Shown here: one piece after another, positions 61,655 to 64,000 of the stretch
Numbering within the stretch: the stretch's first letter is position 1
How the letters are laid out: the number at the start of each line of letters is the position of its first letter
DNA from: Watersipora subatra
Taxonomy: Eukaryota > Bryozoa > Gymnolaemata > Cheilostomatida > Watersiporidae
Assembly: GCF_963576615.1 (NCBI RefSeq)
Contig: NC_088714.1
Span: 5,022,001 to 5,086,000, forward strand
DNA: 64,000 nt
Direction: 5' to 3'
Notes under the pieces: model-generated
Databases searched by the model: none
Told to the model about the DNA's origin: nothing
The model's input: only the letters and a program-made list of their open reading frames with translations
Translations under genes and position numbers: made by a program

Positions 61655-61935
61655 GCTTAGATTATGTGTGAGCGATCACTCGGAGATCGAGCACGGTGTT
61701 TGCTTAGAGAGGCTGTGTGTGTTTTGAGAGTATTGTTGCACAAACACTGTCTCTATGGTTTTGGCTGGTCATGTCAGAGTCCAGTGGCGAGGGAACCTCA
61801 ACAGCCGGAGACACATCCGGTTGCAGGGAGCATATTTTAGGGGCTATGTCATCCCTGTCATCACTAGTTGCCTTTTTTGGGAGTCGAACCCGACCTCTTG
61901 CTTGCGTGTCAGTCTTCTAGTAGTTTTCCGGTCAG
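61655..61935 (-). repeat. tRNA-derived SINE, copy 2
   Basis: Matches 45830-46050 over the body (GAGGCTGTGTG, TTGGCTGG, CCGGAGACACA on plus). On the minus strand it retains a better box B, GAGGTCGGGTTCGACTCCC. It yields spurious plus frames at 61717-61920 and 61755-62138. Confidence 0.72.
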
Positions 61936-62261
61936 CTGTTGTTATTTGTTATCCTAGGACAGCCACAGCAGAGGTATGCCTATTTGGTTATGCATTTAAA
62001 TCTCGCTCACCCTTATCAACTCCGCATTCTACCGTACGATGTATATGGAAACTTGAAGCAAGTCCTATAGCCTCTTATGGATGGCTAAAAGATACTTTGA
62101 TTTCTCTGTGCATTTCATCAACAATGAAATGTGCATAGATTTTTTTCTTAATGTTAACTGTTTACCCAACTGACTGCAACTCGGAAGGTCTAACTAAACC
62201 TAGTAATTAATCTCCTTGTATGATTTTAGGTGCTCAATGCATACCGAAATAGCTTGATCCT

Positions 62262-62541
62262 ATGGCTGTTATACTCCTTAGGAGACGGTCCACAGTGTAT
62301 GGCCTGATTGTAGCTGCAATCATCACTGCTATAATCATCACTGTCTACTTGACTTCTTATCATGTCTATTTACCAACCGCTAAAATAAGGATAGTAGATC
62401 CGGTATCAGCTGTTCAGGTCCTTGAAAACAACCCAATAAGTGGTAGAACAGTCCTCAACGCCAGCTCGGGGAGCCATGAAGGTGATAATATGCTTACAAA
62501 CGCAGAGATGTACTCAAATATAAAGAGGAAAAAATATGTGT
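62262..62541 (+). CDS. Type II (signal-anchor) membrane protein, first coding exon
   Basis: The exon begins after acceptor atgattttag at 62230, has 31 bp of leader and an ATG at 62262, and ends at a consensus gtgagt donor. A short basic N-terminus (RRRS) is followed by a hydrophobic span at about residues 12-34 (GLIVAAIITAIIITVYL), then a polar lumenal stem with Asn-Ala-Ser (a possible N-glycosylation site). This topology is typical of Golgi glycosyltransferases and sulfotransferases, but no catalytic domain is in view, so the function is open. The remaining exons were not found before 64000. Confidence 0.6.
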
Positions 62542-62544
62542 GAG

Positions 62545-63510
62545 TTAACACACTGTATTATTGTTCTTGACATCTTTATGTTTTTTAATTTGCGGTATGA
62601 TATAATTTGACATATGAAATTTTTTTAAATGTTAGGGGATGTGGGAAAAATACTGCCATTTCATAGCATTTATTGCATTATAAAATTGAGCAACTGCATT
62701 TATTTAAAACTCTATTAACGAAATATTGATCTTTTGAGACATGTCACCTAGATATTCTGTATCTACTTTGCAATAAGTATCAAATGTATAATGTGCCAAA
62801 CCATATAGGCTTTACCAAAAGATACCAGTGAGCAAAGAGAGGTTTGCACATTTTAGGGTATATATTACTCGCTATATTTATGATAAAAACTGGTGGTCTT
62901 GATTGAAAGTTGAGTCGAAACAAGTTCCTACTTTGTATCATCCGAGTTCTATGCAAATAAAACAATGACTCTCATCCATTGTCAACCTATATATGATTGC
63001 TACAAGTGTCTTATGCACTTGTAAAACAAATTAGTGGCGAAAATAATAGAGGTGTTGCTAGGTTTGTTATGTAGGCCTAAATGCATGAAACAGACTACTT
63101 TGCTAAATTGAGAAGACAACTCTTATAATAGACATTTATCCGCAAGTTTTGAGTGAAAAACTTTTTTGTAAGGCGTATGTAGTTACTACCAGGTCATCCC
63201 TGTTATGTGCTCACTACCTAGACAATACAATTAGCAGTAGGCAAGTGGCATGACCTACTAGTAGCTGTCGTGTGCTATTCTTATCGTGCCTACCTACTTC
63301 ACCCCTCACTAAATTGTTTACAATTTGTAGATGAAGCTAAATATGTAAGTACAGATCCAAATTGAATAAATTGAGTGAAATATTTTCGAATGCAGAACTT
63401 ATGTTTCCCCTATAGTTTTACTATATTTACATGTATTATAGTAACCTGGTACACGGAAAGTTAGGTGTAATAATTAATTAATCACACTAATTTTCCTTAG
63501 TCTGGCTGGC
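62545..63510. other. Presumed intron of the membrane-protein gene
   Basis: AT-rich; no exon or repeat array recognised. Confidence 0.4.
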
Positions 63511-63590
63511 ACGCATTTGGCGCAGATGGTAGAGTGTCGGTCTAGCAAGCTGAATGTTTCTAGTTTAAATCCTGTTCAAAGCAATCTTTT
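63510..63590 (+). repeat. tRNA-like sequence, probably SINE head or tRNA pseudogene
   Basis: TTTGGCGCAGATGGTAGAGTG resembles box A with a D arm; CTAGCAA could be an Ala(AGC)-type anticodon loop; the box B position reads TAGTTTAAATCCTG, two or three changes from consensus. Stems do not pair well, so it is unlikely to be a working tRNA gene. Confidence 0.4.
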
Positions 63591-64000
63591 TTCCTTACAT
63601 TGAAACGAAACTACAGACAGATGAACGCGGCTGTTATTATAGTAAAGATTAATGTTTTTACGTAACTATGAAAAGAATATCCTTTAAAGTGTTGCTTTTT
63701 CTGTAAAAAAGAGAATCCAAAGAAACATGAGGTCGATGAATGGTTCCTTGAGCAACTTTTACTGAGGAGTTTATTGTCTCTCAAATTTGGAAAACTGCTA
63801 AGGAACATAAAATCTTGAATGCATATTGGAAAATAGAAGTTGTTTGCATTTCTATAATTTTTGGTTGGTAAATACTATTAGAATCATATTGTTTTCAAGA
63901 GCTTGTAGGTAACTGCAAGGTTTGGTGGCTTGTCATGTGCATGAGCTGTGTAAATGCATGCCTAGGGAGTGAGATCGTTTTATTAAAACAAGTAGGAGGG

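Noticed and set aside
61755-62138. 127-codon plus-strand frame
   Set aside because: Starts inside SINE copy 2 and shows no motif.

Overview
This window is nuclear DNA from an intron-rich, AT-rich invertebrate animal. Evidence: spliced genes with GT..AG (and one GC..AG) introns, animal housekeeping proteins split over 9-12 small exons, a decayed Ty3/gypsy retrotransposon, tRNA-derived SINEs, several fold-back DNA transposons and many minisatellites. A lophotrochozoan is plausible, but I cannot prove the clade. Most open frames longer than 60 codons are not genes; the real genes were found by joining short exons whose splice phases agree.

Layout. (1) About 345-19714, minus strand: the 5' two-thirds of an Atos/FAM214 (ATOSA/ATOSB) homologue, six exons, with its conserved C-terminal domain off the left edge. 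Its 12.2-kb intron (7292-19520) holds a dead DUF7869-like gene, a 1.4-kb TTAA-flanked fold-back element and a second fold-back element; other introns hold another TTAA element and a 22-bp minisatellite. (2) About 20530-31773, minus strand: a chain of eight small exons with matching phases that encodes the C-terminal part of a protein I do not recognise. (3) 32678-40540, plus strand: a complete mitochondrial methionyl-tRNA formyltransferase (MTFMT), nine coding exons, 371 aa, with large minisatellites in its introns and one GC-AG intron. (4) 41429-59340, minus strand: a complete TFIIH subunit p44/SSL1 (GTF2H2), twelve exons, 403 aa, tail-to-tail with MTFMT. Its introns contain a GC-rich fold-back element, a SINE, several tandem arrays and, in intron 1, a 5.9-kb gypsy element (53045-58931) with LTRs, a 5-bp target duplication and a pogo-like MITE nested inside its gag. 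(5) 62231-62541, plus strand: the first coding exon of a type II membrane protein whose remainder lies downstream.

The genes do not form a pathway: formylation of mitochondrial initiator tRNA, transcription/DNA repair and a nuclear regulator are unrelated neighbours. I see no operon-like or defence-like system, CRISPR array or other candidate new 'system'. The observations most worth following up are the unrecognised spliced gene, the DUF7869-like relic, the nested transposons in GTF2H2 intron 1, and the way minisatellites crowd splice sites and grow inside dispersed repeats.
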